This document shows, piece by piece, positions 44,783 to 52,549 of a stretch of 64,000 bases of DNA (within the stretch, counting starts at the first letter, position 1; the number at the start of each line of letters is the position of its first letter). The stretch is from Erinaceus europaeus (taxonomy: Eukaryota > Chordata > Mammalia > Eulipotyphla > Erinaceidae), in assembly GCF_950295315.1 (NCBI RefSeq), contig NC_080164.1, positions 63,254,042 through 63,318,041 of the forward strand, given 5' to 3'. A program made the translations under genes and the position numbers. The notes beneath the pieces are model-generated. The model searched no databases, had not been told where the DNA came from, and saw only the letters and a list, made by a program, of their open reading frames with translations.

Positions 44783-46656
44783 AACTTTTTGCCATAGTAT
44801 CAGGAGTGCGGGGCACTTTGTGAGGCAGGGAGACTGATAAGAGGCACACCTTTTTTGGGGTTCTACTCTCCCTCCTTGCTCAACCTCTCCGTGGAGAGAG
44901 AGACTAACAGGATTGACACACCCCTCAGGCTCAAGCCCTTCCAAGCTCAACCATATCCTCACAATTCCCCAACATCTTCCTCTTACTTAATGGCCATATA
45001 TAACTGGGTCAATGTCTGTAAAAGGCTTCATCTCTGTCAGGGGAATAGCAGTGTAGGGGTGAACGGAAACCTGTTGGGAAGAAAGCAGAATGATAGTGTG
45101 TAAGTGTCTTCAAAAATAACTAGCACAAGACAGGGAGGGATAAGTAAGAGTAGCAAGAGACAGAGTGAGCCTGATGGGTGGAGGAGTGGGGGCCTGATAA
45201 GCCGAGGGGCTAGAGGGGTGATCTGGCATTGCAAAATCCCGAGTCAGCTGGCGGTAAGTTCTATGAACTGCTACAGTCATTCTTCAAGAAGTCCAGCAGT
45301 ATAAAAGGAGTGTCCAGCAAGTTCTATAGAAGCATCAGTCCAATGTCAACGGCCAGGAAATAAATGCCACACGTCTATCTTGATGGAGGAGGACGGCCAC
45401 CGGAACTTTTCTTCTCTGTAGAGAGTGACCTGGAACCGCCAAAACATGATGGGCAAAACAGAAGCAGGAAGAGCAGACACCGATGGTTGAGAGAAAGGCA
45501 GTAGGAAAGTCTTGTCCTTCGGAGTCTGTGAATCAGGTTCTCCAGATCGTGTCAGGTCACATCATGGGTTTCTGGGGATGGCTGTAATTGTGGGTGATGT
45601 CAGAGGTCAGGGGTCCAAGATGGATTTCTGGGGATTCTATATGAGCAGATGTTTCTTTATGCGAAGGCTTGTCATAGCTGTAGTCAATTACTTATGAAAA
45701 AACTTTGTAACAAATTAGAAGTTTACTACAATTGATAACTCAATGATTATAACTGGTTTAGGTATCTTTATAATTTTGTGTAAAGGTCATCTTACATGAC
45801 CTCATGTAGCAGTCTTTATATAGCAAAGTTTTCATACCGAGTTTAAGTTACATATATTGATTCTTGACTATTTTTACATTGGGTTTTTAAGCAAACTCAG
45901 GTTACTAGAGTTAACACATTTTAGTGACAATTTTTTTTTTTTTGGTACATTTACAATATCAGATTGATGCCAAATTTGTTGTGGATTAATTTCCACAAGA
46001 TAGCTTACAGGACATTTTTGGGGGCCCTCCAAAAATGTCCTGTATAGAGAATCTGTATTTTAACTTAGGAGATGATGAATTGTCACATTGAATATTTAGA
46101 GTTTTACCTTAAACACTCAGTTACTTAAATGAATTGATTTTACCTCTTCTCGTAAAAATGTAACTTCGAAGTTACAATTTAACTGTTAAGTTAATGTTTA
46201 CCAAACTTGAAACACGCATATTAAACATATAGTTTATAACACACAGGAGGAGAAAAACTTGTAAATAAGATATATCATTTCAAATGTGGATTTAGAACTA
46301 CTGTCATAGTTGAACCATCTTTACTCACACAGTTTAAGACTAAACATTTCATATTGGTATCAAGACTTAAAAAAGAAATCAAAAGGGGGAATGAACAATT
46401 TTTGGACTGTTTCTGGACGTCTCCAGAAACCATGGCTGCGTCCAGCCGTTTGATATAAAGTCAGTTAACTTTCAGAGTACTCTGAGCACAATGGGTCATA
46501 CAAAAATTTTGGTCACTCAATTTTTTTTTTTTTCACTCACTCACTCACTCACTCACTCACTCACAAAACACAACTGGCCAGTCATAGCATAAGACATTCA
46601 TTCGGGGGGGGGATGTTCTGTGAATCAGATTTTTTTTTTGATTCTGCCATGCTGTA
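44783..46656 (-). other. Non-coding 3' segment of the provirus (env position)
   Basis: 1.9 kb between pol and the polypurine tract. No frame reads as surface or transmembrane envelope protein, and I see no long open frame. It is AT-rich, with T-runs and a (GTGA)n tract (46532-46564). The stretch near 45519-45610 matches the 3' internal part of the truncated element at about 35690-35800 (AACCTGATTCACAGACTCC in both), so it is a conserved part of this family rather than random insertion. It could hold an RNA export element, as in IAP; that is inference. Confidence 0.7.
46532..46564. repeat. (TCAC)n microsatellite within the provirus
   Basis: Eight TCAC units following a T-run, just downstream of pol. 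Confidence 0.9.
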
Positions 46657-49317
46657 TTATGGATCCTGGGGTGCATCCTGTAGCCAGTCCTCTTGCAGCC
46701 AGTCTTCTTGCAGTGTTTCTTGTTCTTCAGGGATATCAGCGCCATCATGTGGGTATTGCCGGACATGGCGGGCAGGAACCCAAACAGGCTTGGAGTAATT
46801 TTGTGGAAAAATACATGCGAAACCCCTCCCCATAGTCAACAGGGGGTCAGGTCCTTTCCAAATTTTATCAAGTGGGTCTTTCCATTTGACTTTAATAGCT
46901 GGGAGGGTGGGTGGTGTTTGCCAATGAAGAATTATAGGAGGTTGGTCGGAGTTTTTGTAAATATTAAAGAGATTTAATGTAGTTAAGGCTTTTGCCAGCT
47001 GGATATTAGGGGGGTACATTTCCCCTTTTTCTTTATTTAATTGAGCCTTAAGAGTTTGATGGGCCCTCTCAACAATGCCTTGTCCCTGTGGATTATACGG
47101 AATGCCTGTAGTATGAGTAATGTTCCAGAGGGAACAAAAATCTTTAAATTGTTTGCTGGTAAAAGCAGGTCCATTATCCGTTTTAAGTTGAAGAGGTAAG
47201 CCCATTACAGCAAAACAGGAGAGCATATGGCTTATAAGCTTTTTTGAGTTTTCTCCAGTCTGAGCTGTAGCCCACATAAACTTAGAGAAGGTATCAATTG
47301 AGACGAACACATATTTTTGTTTGCCAAAGTTAGGTATGTGGGTAACATCAATTTGCCAAAGAGCGTTGGCTTTTAAACCTCGAGGATTAACCCCCAGAGT
47401 CTGAATAGCAGGTGTTTTGATTAGACCTGCACAGGAGGAACATGTAGCAAGAATACGTTTTAACTGTGGCAGAGGAATATCAGGAAATAGAGCTCGAAGA
47501 CCTTTAAGATTAACATGGGTTAGGGAATGAAAGTCAGCAGGATTAGAGACAGAGGCTAGGAGAATTCCTGTGGAGGCAAGGCGGTCAGCTGCAGCATTCC
47601 CTTCGGACAGGGGACCAGGAAGAGGGCTGTGGGAACGTAGGTGCTGAACATACAGTGGATGGGTTCGAGAACAAAGCATAGAGGCAATTTGAATTAAAAG
47701 AGGAGAAAGTGGGTTGTCATCAATTCTTACATAAGATCGAGCAAGCCATGGAAGTAAGTTAACAGTATACACACTGTCAGAAAAAAGGTTGAAGGATTCT
47801 GGTACAGCTTTTAATGCAAGGAAAACAGCATAAAGTTCTTTGTACTGAGGGGAATTATCAGGAAGTTCAGTAAAGAGAGGTTTGGGGTATTGCTGGTCTG
47901 GATAATATATAAGGGCAGCAGCTCCCTTTTTTCCACCATCAGTGAACACTGTAGGAGCAGAGGGGATGGGATCTCGAGAGAAAAGTTTAGGTACTAGTAG
48001 AGGCAACAGGGGTAAAGAAGCTATCAAATTATTAGAGGGAAAATGATTATCTAATTGTCCTGGAAAACCCATTAAACTTATGGCAAAACGAGAATGGTGG
48101 CGTATGAGCCATTCTGTATCAGTGAGAGAAAAGGGAAGAATGATTGAATCTGGTTCCCTTCCTAAGACCTGAACTGATCTGTTTCTTCCTTGGCGAACCA
48201 TAAATGCTAAGGCATCAATCTTGGTAAGGAGTCTTGGAGCTCCGCCTACTGGTGTATGAAGCCATTCGAGAACGCCATGTTTCTGCCACAATGCCCCCAC
48301 TACCGTGGGGGTGGAGTTAAAGATTAGAAGATTTACTGGAGAGGAGGGGGATAATCGAACGAGGTGCATGTCCTGGAGAGCCTGGTTAACTTTTTCCAGA
48401 GCCAAGGATGCTTCGGGGGTTAACATACGCTTTGAGGAGGGCTGTTTGTTTCCTTTTAACAGATCGAACAGTGGTTGCAGGCAGCTCGTAGGCAGATAAA
48501 GATACTGCCTAAGCCAATTCAAATTTCCAAGAAAACTTTGTAAAGAAGCAAGAGTGAGATTAGAAGGAAAAGTAACACAAGGTTTTAAAGGACGAATCTG
48601 CGTTAGGGAAATCTCTGAGCCTAAGAAAGATATTGGAGGGATTAGCTGTATCTTCTCAGGAGCTACATTAAGTCCACTTCTCTTTAAGGCAGGGATTAGA
48701 AAATCACGTAGGGCGGAGAGATCTGTGTCTAATTCTCCCCATATTAACACGTCATCCATATAATGAAAAACCTTAAGGCCCTTATGAATATATGGGAAAA
48801 GGGCAGATTTAACAACCTCTTGACAAATAGTAGGACTATTAGCCATGCCCTGGGGCAGTACCACCCATTCAAATCTATCAGCAGGGCTGGCATTATTAAT
48901 AGAAGGAACAGAGAAAGCAAAACGTTTACAATCTTGTGGGTGTAAGGGAATAGAGAAAAAACAATCCTGTATATCAATAGCTATGATTGGAATTCCTGTG
49001 GGAATTGCGGAAGCAAGAAGCAAACCCCTTTGGGGGGAGCCCCAAACCTGCATGGTTTTATTAACTGCACGAAGATCTTGGAGGAGGCGCCATTTTCCTG
49101 AGCGCTTTTTAATTACAAAGACTGGAGTATTCCATGGGCTCCGAGAATGACGAATGTGTCCCAAAGATAACTGCTCTTGGACGAGTTTTTTTAAAATTTC
49201 TAGCTTCTCCCTAGGCAAAGGCCACTGTTCCACCCAGACAGGCTCATTAGATAGCCAATCTAAGCGGGGAGTTCTGTTACGAACAGTGGCAGTTAGTATT
49301 GGGGGTGCTGGTTGGGT
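46657..49317 (-). CDS. pol: Retroviral Pol: reverse transcriptase, RNase H, integrase
   Basis: The frame is open from just after a TAG (49318-49320) and is -1 to pro. Recognisable Pol sequence begins TPRLDWLSNEPVWVEQWPL, upstream of the GTG at 49233 from which residues are numbered here. RT: DLRAVNK at 53, first catalytic Asp in AIDIQD near 87, LPQG at 126, YMDD at 158-161. RNase H: TDGG, ELYAVFLALKAV, SDSVYTV and GNAAADRLA supply the D-E-D-D residues. Integrase: HSLTH...CSSC zinc-binding HHCC, then IDVTHI, KTDNGPAF and GIVERAHQTLKAQL (D,D-35-E), and a C-terminal GPDPLLTMGRG domain. It ends with a repeat, QEDWLQEDWLQD. No internal stop. Confidence 0.93.
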   Translation of the reverse strand, partial: TQPAPPILTATVRNRTPRLDWLSNEPVWVEQWPLPREKLEILKKLVQEQLSLGHIRHSRSPWNTPVFVIKKRSGKWRLLQDLRAVNKTMQVWGSPQRGLLLASAIPTGIPIIAIDIQDCFFSIPLHPQDCKRFAFSVPSINNASPADRFEWVVLPQGMANSPTICQEVVKSALFPYIHKGLKVFHYMDDVLIWGELDTDLSALRDFLIPALKRSGLNVAPEKIQLIPPISFLGSEISLTQIRPLKPCVTFPSNLTLASLQSFLGNLNWLRQYLYLPTSCLQPLFDLLKGNKQPSSKRMLTPEASLALEKVNQALQDMHLVRLSPSSPVNLLIFNSTPTVVGALWQKHGVLEWLHTPVGGAPRLLTKIDALAFMVRQGRNRSVQVLGREPDSIILPFSLTDTEWLIRHHSRFAISLMGFPGQLDNHFPSNNLIASLPLLPLLVPKLFSRDPIPSAPTVFTDGGKKGAAALIYYPDQQYPKPLFTELPDNSPQYKELYAVFLALKAVPESFNLFSDSVYTVNLLPWLARSYVRIDDNPLSPLLIQIASMLCSRTHPLYVQHLRSHSPLPGPLSEGNAAADRLASTGILLASVSNPADFHSLTHVNLKGLRALFPDIPLPQLKRILATCSSCAGLIKTPAIQTLGVNPRGLKANALWQIDVTHIPNFGKQKYVFVSIDTFSKFMWATAQTGENSKKLISHMLSCFAVMGLPLQLKTDNGPAFTSKQFKDFCSLWNITHTTGIPYNPQGQGIVERAHQTLKAQLNKEKGEMYPPNIQLAKALTTLNLFNIYKNSDQPPIILHWQTPPTLPAIKVKWKDPLDKIWKGPDPLLTMGRGFACIFPQNYSKPVWVPARHVRQYPHDGADIPEEQETLQEDWLQEDWLQDAPQDP

Positions 49318-49931
49318 CTAGCAGTCTCACAGGAGTGAGTGTGGTGTCCTGCAGAGGTGTCTGAGGATATCACTACATCTAAAGATTCCAGCAAGTCTCT
49401 TCCCAATAAATTGGTGCTTATATCAGCTATTAAAGGCTGAAAGCGTCCGGTAGTCCCTTCTGGATCTTCCCACACAAGGGAATCTCGTGTGCGGAATGCC
49501 TGAGTCAATCCTCCAACACCATGTAAGCGAGGTCCTGGGAGGAGTTCCCAACTCTGGGGAACCTCTGCTTGTCTTAATATTGTCTTATCTGCTCCCGTGT
49601 CAATCAAACATTTAAAAGGAATATTACCAATCTTTACTGTCATAGTTGGGTGACCCCTTTCTAAAACAGGGGTGGTCCATAAAATCTCAGGCTCTGAATT
49701 CGAGCTGTTCTCTTGCTCCAGCCGGTTATTTCTATGCTGGAAGTTCCCACATACTGCGGGTTCCTCCTTCTGCTCACCCTCTGTTATTGTTACTTGGCGT
49801 GGTGGGTGTAGCGATGGATTGGGTCCCAAGCTGGGCTTCTGTTTGTGGAAGAAGGGCACAGCACCAAGCGGGCGACCTGCTTCCTTCCCTCTTGGGGGCG
49901 GGGCTAAGGGAAGCCCCATACCTAGTTTAAA
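49293..49931 (-). CDS. pro: Retroviral aspartic protease frame (Pro)
   Basis: This frame is -1 to gag and is probably translated only by frameshifting at 49925-49931; an in-frame ATG at 49919 is probably incidental. The N-terminal 80 residues are proline- and charge-rich linker. The protease core has the catalytic LIDTGADKTI, a GVGG flap region and the LLGRDLLESL signature. There is no dUTPase domain upstream and no G-patch downstream, both common in betaretroviral pro frames. Cleavage of Gag-Pro-Pol would be its role. The frame ends TAA at 49293-49295, overlapping the pol frame by 22 nt. Confidence 0.9.
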   Translation of the reverse strand, partial: FKLGMGLPLAPPPRGKEAGRPLGAVPFFHKQKPSLGPNPSLHPPRQVTITEGEQKEEPAVCGNFQHRNNRLEQENSSNSEPEILWTTPVLERGHPTMTVKIGNIPFKCLIDTGADKTILRQAEVPQSWELLPGPRLHGVGGLTQAFRTRDSLVWEDPEGTTGRFQPLIADISTNLLGRDLLESLDVVISSDTSAGHHTHSCETARPNQHPQY

Positions 49932-51442
49932 TCCCTGTTTACATTTGGCAGAGGCGTGCCGTTCCTATGGAACCTTGACCAACAATCTCTCCTCCAGTGA
50001 AATCCTTTCTGGCATCTGGGACAAGGCATTCGTGGTCTCTGATTCCCTGTCTGGAGGCGGGGTTGCCCTGATTGGAGGTGGGGTCGCCCTGACTGGAGAT
50101 GGGGTCGCCCTGACTGGAGGCGGGGTCGCGGTCTATTTTCTGGACATTGGTTACGCCAATGCCCTTGGCGACCGCACTGAAAGCAAGCTCCTTTTTGCTT
50201 ATGTAAGGTAGCTGCATAGGCCTGTAACATAGGTCCTTGAAAAGAGCTTGATCTGAGATCCTGTGTAGCTAGAATCCAAGTATCTGGGTGTTCGTTTTTA
50301 AGAGTGATACAGGCCTGTCGAAAATGCGGAAGCATTCCATCCCAGACTATGGATCGCAGAAGGAGAAAACGAGCGTCAGGATTATAAATCTTCCTTTCCA
50401 AACTCGACTGGGCCCTGGCAATGAATTTAGCGAGGGATTCATCAGGTTCTTGTTGCAGGGAGAGAATGGGGGCTGAGGCTGCTCCCATGGGTGGTGTTAA
50501 TCGCTCCCATGCTTTTAATGCACACAGGCGTACTTGATCAAAATACCCCGCTGGAAACTTGGCTTCCGCCTGTTGAATCCCTGTTTCTAATTGGCCTGTT
50601 CCAAACAATGCATCAAAATTACCCTCTGGCTGATTTTGAATATTTTTCCGCGATTGTTGTAAACATTCGTCACGAAAGAATGCCTCCCATTGCAGGAAGA
50701 GGGGGCCTGGGAGCGTAGCATGAGTCACATCTCTCCAATCTTGAGGGGTATTAAGGTTCTGAAGCAGGCCTTGTAAAATGGACCTGGTCCATGGGGCATG
50801 AACACCGTCATCTTTGATAGCCTGGTGTAGTTCCTTCAGGTCTGTGGCGGAATATGGATACCAGGCCTGAGGTTTTTGTCTATTGGGGGCAACATTGACC
50901 GGAAATGTGTGGACTTGCTCTGATAAGTGTGTAGCGGTAGGAGGAGTCATCGAAGTGGAAGCTTCTGGACAAGTGGCTGAAGAAGTGGTTTTGGAGGCTA
51001 CAGGAGAATTCGGACATGTGTCTATCAAAACAGGGTGGGGTGAAGAAGCAGCCGTGGAGGCAGCAGGAGGTTCCGGACACGTTTCTGCCAAAATGGGGGT
51101 GGCCGAAGAAGTGGCTGTGGAGTCCAAAGGAGAATTCGGACACGTGTCTGCCAAAATAGGGGCCTCAGGGCAAGATGCAGAGGAATTAGGGTGGGTCAAG
51201 ATCACAACAGGCCTTTGCTTCTTCTTGTTTTTAAGGTGCTGGTTAAGTTCTATGATTACTTCCTTTATCTCTTTGACCTCAGCCTCTAGGTCCTTAAGCC
51301 TTTTGAGAGGTTGACCTATATATCCCTTAAAAGCTGCTATGATGATCAACAGGATATAAGGTGAAGCCCCGAGAAAAATGTCCCAGATATATAAAAATTG
51401 TATACTGGAAAAAGAATGCAGGATTTGGAAAAGATTTTCCAT
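49922..51442 (-). CDS. gag: Retroviral Gag polyprotein (506 aa)
   Basis: Structural polyprotein of the provirus. I chose the ATG at 51442 because it sits in a perfect Kozak context (TCCACCATGG); the open frame extends upstream only through non-ATG codons. Residues 28-42 (PYILLIIIAAFKGYI) are a strong hydrophobic segment, followed by a charged heptad-like helix (about 46-76), and there is no Met-Gly myristoylation start. Residues 94-155 are three degenerate 21-residue repeats (PILADTCPNSP type). Capsid begins near 178 (FPVNVAP, YPYSATDLKEL) and has a major homology region at about 330-351 (QQEPDESLAKFIARAQSSLER). Two CCHC zinc knuckles lie at 420-433 and 474-487, separated by four 7-residue repeats (441-468). 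The frame ends TTA AAC TAG at a slippery heptamer. Confidence 0.93.
   Translation of the reverse strand: MENLFQILHSFSSIQFLYIWDIFLGASPYILLIIIAAFKGYIGQPLKRLKDLEAEVKEIKEVIIELNQHLKNKKKQRPVVILTHPNSSASCPEAPILADTCPNSPLDSTATSSATPILAETCPEPPAASTAASSPHPVLIDTCPNSPVASKTTSSATCPEASTSMTPPTATHLSEQVHTFPVNVAPNRQKPQAWYPYSATDLKELHQAIKDDGVHAPWTRSILQGLLQNLNTPQDWRDVTHATLPGPLFLQWEAFFRDECLQQSRKNIQNQPEGNFDALFGTGQLETGIQQAEAKFPAGYFDQVRLCALKAWERLTPPMGAASAPILSLQQEPDESLAKFIARAQSSLERKIYNPDARFLLLRSIVWDGMLPHFRQACITLKNEHPDTWILATQDLRSSSFQGPMLQAYAATLHKQKGACFQCGRQGHWRNQCPENRPRPRLQSGRPHLQSGRPHLQSGQPRLQTGNQRPRMPCPRCQKGFHWRRDCWSRFHRNGTPLPNVNRDLN
49925..49931 (-). promoter_or_regulatory. gag-pro -1 frameshift slippery site
   Basis: The coding strand reads GA T TTA AAC TAG. 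The heptamer TTTAAAC is one of the most efficient known -1 slippery sequences, in the correct phase, with the gag stop as the very next codon. The -1 frame continues into pro. A downstream pseudoknot was not tested. Confidence 0.85.
50039..50122 (-). repeat. Fourfold 21-nt tandem repeat between the zinc knuckles
   Basis: RLQSGRP, HLQSGRP, HLQSGQP, RLQTGNQ. The unit is seven codons, so copy number can change without breaking gag. Confidence 0.85.
50978..51163 (-). repeat. Threefold 63-nt tandem repeat inside gag
   Basis: Encodes three diverged copies of about 21 residues (PILADTCPNSP..., PILAETCPEPP..., PVLIDTCPNSP...) between the coiled coil and capsid. Confidence 0.8.
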
Positions 51443-51567
51443 GGTGGAAAGATCTCCGGAAAATAATAAGAAAGAAAAAAAAAAATCACAGTGCCTTAAC
51501 ACAATATTGCAGATACCCAAAAGGTGTACTTATCTAAGATGTCTTCTTGTAAATCTGCTGCTTACGG

Positions 51568-51585
51568 GTCCCTGTTCGGGCGCCA
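51568..51585 (-). other. Primer binding site, tRNA-Lys3 type
   Basis: Two bases after U5 the coding strand reads TGGCGCCCGAACAGGGAC, the exact 18-nt complement of the 3' end of tRNA-Lys(UUU). MMTV, MusD/ETn and lentiviruses use the same primer; mouse IAP uses tRNA-Phe (established). Confidence 0.95.
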
Positions 51586-51587
51586 GA

Positions 51588-52058
51588 TGCCGGGATAGCC
51601 TGAGGGTACTTCTTCCCGAGCTAGTGCTCTCTGGGTTGGAGAGAACTCAACTGGAGCTGATCTAGGCTGCTGTGTGGGAGAGGGATCAGGAACTCGTGCT
51701 GCACCAACTTCCGCAGGAGATACACTCTGGAACTCTCAGAGCCGGAAAGCAATTTCCAAGTGTCTTTAATCAGAAGAGCAGCTGTTTTTATACTCTCCAA
51801 GTAGGGTGGAAACAGGATGTGATATAGAGAGGGTGGAGAGAAAAGTGACTGGTGAAAATCAGAGTGTGACAAAGAAGGGATCAGTGTGTGACAAGGAGGG
51901 GGTGGAGCAGGAGAGAATCCTATCATAGAACCACCAATGCCCTGGAGTGCTTTATGTAAAAGTGATTTATGTAAATAGACCAAAGCTTTGGATCAGTAAA
52001 ATCCCTATATAGGCATATGGTTAAGCAGAAGCCAGGGGGAGATGGCAACTACCCAACA
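51588..52058 (-). repeat. 5' LTR of the provirus
   Basis: 471 bp. It differs from the 3' LTR by G/A at about 51739 and by GA for T near 52040, with the rest equal by eye. It carries U3 with a TATA box, R with ATTAAA, and U5 ending CCCGGCA before the primer site. Confidence 0.93.
51785..51792 (-). promoter_or_regulatory. TATA box of the proviral 5' LTR
   Basis: TATAAAAA on the coding strand in GAGTATAAAAACAG, about 20 nt before ATTAAA. It is the likely U3/R promoter. Confidence 0.7.
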
Positions 52059-52064
52059 TATACT
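52059..52064. repeat. Target-site duplication of the provirus, right copy
   Basis: TATACT, identical to 44290-44295. Removing one copy joins the interrupted reading frame of the LINE fragment (VYT|QPD). Confidence 0.92.
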
Positions 52065-52415
52065 CAACCGGACCTGCCAATATACGCGGATATCTTCGCC
52101 CACCCTGTCCAACACTTGACGTCTCGTCATCCAATCTGGTCCCCTACGCCTACACTGAACTTCTCTGTTCCAGACTCTTCACAACAGAGTTGGCAGTCAG
52201 CTGAGGTAACGAACAAACACCTCATCACACCTGCAGGCCGGTGCGCCTATGTTCCATCGCTGGGGAGCCAGAGACGACCCGAACTGCCCCTGTGGCTACA
52301 GACAGACTATGACCCACATAGTCAACGACTGCCACCTCTCCAGATTCAAAGGAGGTCTCGAAACTTTACATCAGGCTCAACCTGACGCTGATAACTGGCT
52401 ACGCTAGAAGAAGAC
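52065..52415 (+). mobile_element. Non-LTR retrotransposon ORF fragment, right part with 3' end
   Basis: Continues QPDLPIYADIFAHPVQHL to TNKHLI, then after a frameshift or small deletion reads MFHRWGARDDPNCPCGY followed by RQTMTHIVNDC and FKGGLETLHQAQPDADNWLR, stop. The C-x-C-G...H-I-V-x-x-C cluster is the zinc-like motif found at the C-terminus of several LINE clades. After TAG the element ends AAGAAGACA, like a short GAA tail. Flanking AAGGGCCC copies mark its own target duplication. Confidence 0.65.
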
Positions 52416-52423
52416 AAGGGCCC
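52416..52423. repeat. Target duplication of the LINE fragment, right copy
   Basis: AAGGGCCC as at 44197-44204, followed by the rest of the interrupted SINE (CCTGCAGGTGG...). Confidence 0.6.
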
Positions 52424-52507
52424 CCTGCAGGTGGTGAGCTCGTGGCTGAATCAGGGTCCTTGCACTTTGTACTATGTGTACAAACCCGGTGTGCCACCGC
52501 TCGGCCC
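52424..52507 (-). repeat. SINE, right part (host of the nested insertions)
   Basis: CCTGCAGGTGGTGAGC to GTGCCACCGCTCGGCCC. Confidence 0.75.
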
Positions 52508-52549
52508 TCTATTTATTAACCCAGTGTGCCACCGCTCGGCCCTCTATTT
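52484..52549. repeat. Tandem duplication of about 33 bp
   Basis: The unit containing GTGTGCCACCGCTCGGCCCT followed by CTATTT occurs twice in a row at the end of the interrupted SINE. Confidence 0.75.

Larger units (their letters stand above)
44296..52058 (-). mobile_element. Near-intact env-less class II endogenous retrovirus (betaretrovirus-like)
   Basis: A 7.76 kb provirus read right to left: 5' LTR (51588-52058), tRNA-Lys3 primer site, leader, gag, pro, pol, a 1.9 kb non-coding 3' segment, polypurine tract, 3' LTR (44296-44765). The flanking hexamer TATACT (44290-44295 and 52059-52064) is a 6-bp target duplication, usual for class II elements. The two LTRs differ only at one substitution and one short indel region, implying recent insertion. 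gag, pro and pol have no internal stops in their frames. No env is recognisable. The closest known lifestyles are IAP and MusD-type elements; the exact family cannot be named without a search. Confidence 0.95.

Noticed and set aside
46511..46562. TCAC array as a CRISPR-like or regulatory repeat
   Set aside because: A simple 4-bp microsatellite with no spacers.
48744..48977. Small frames antisense to or offset from pol (also 48305-48499 and 50883-51314)
   Set aside because: Shadow frames of gag and pol with no motifs of their own.
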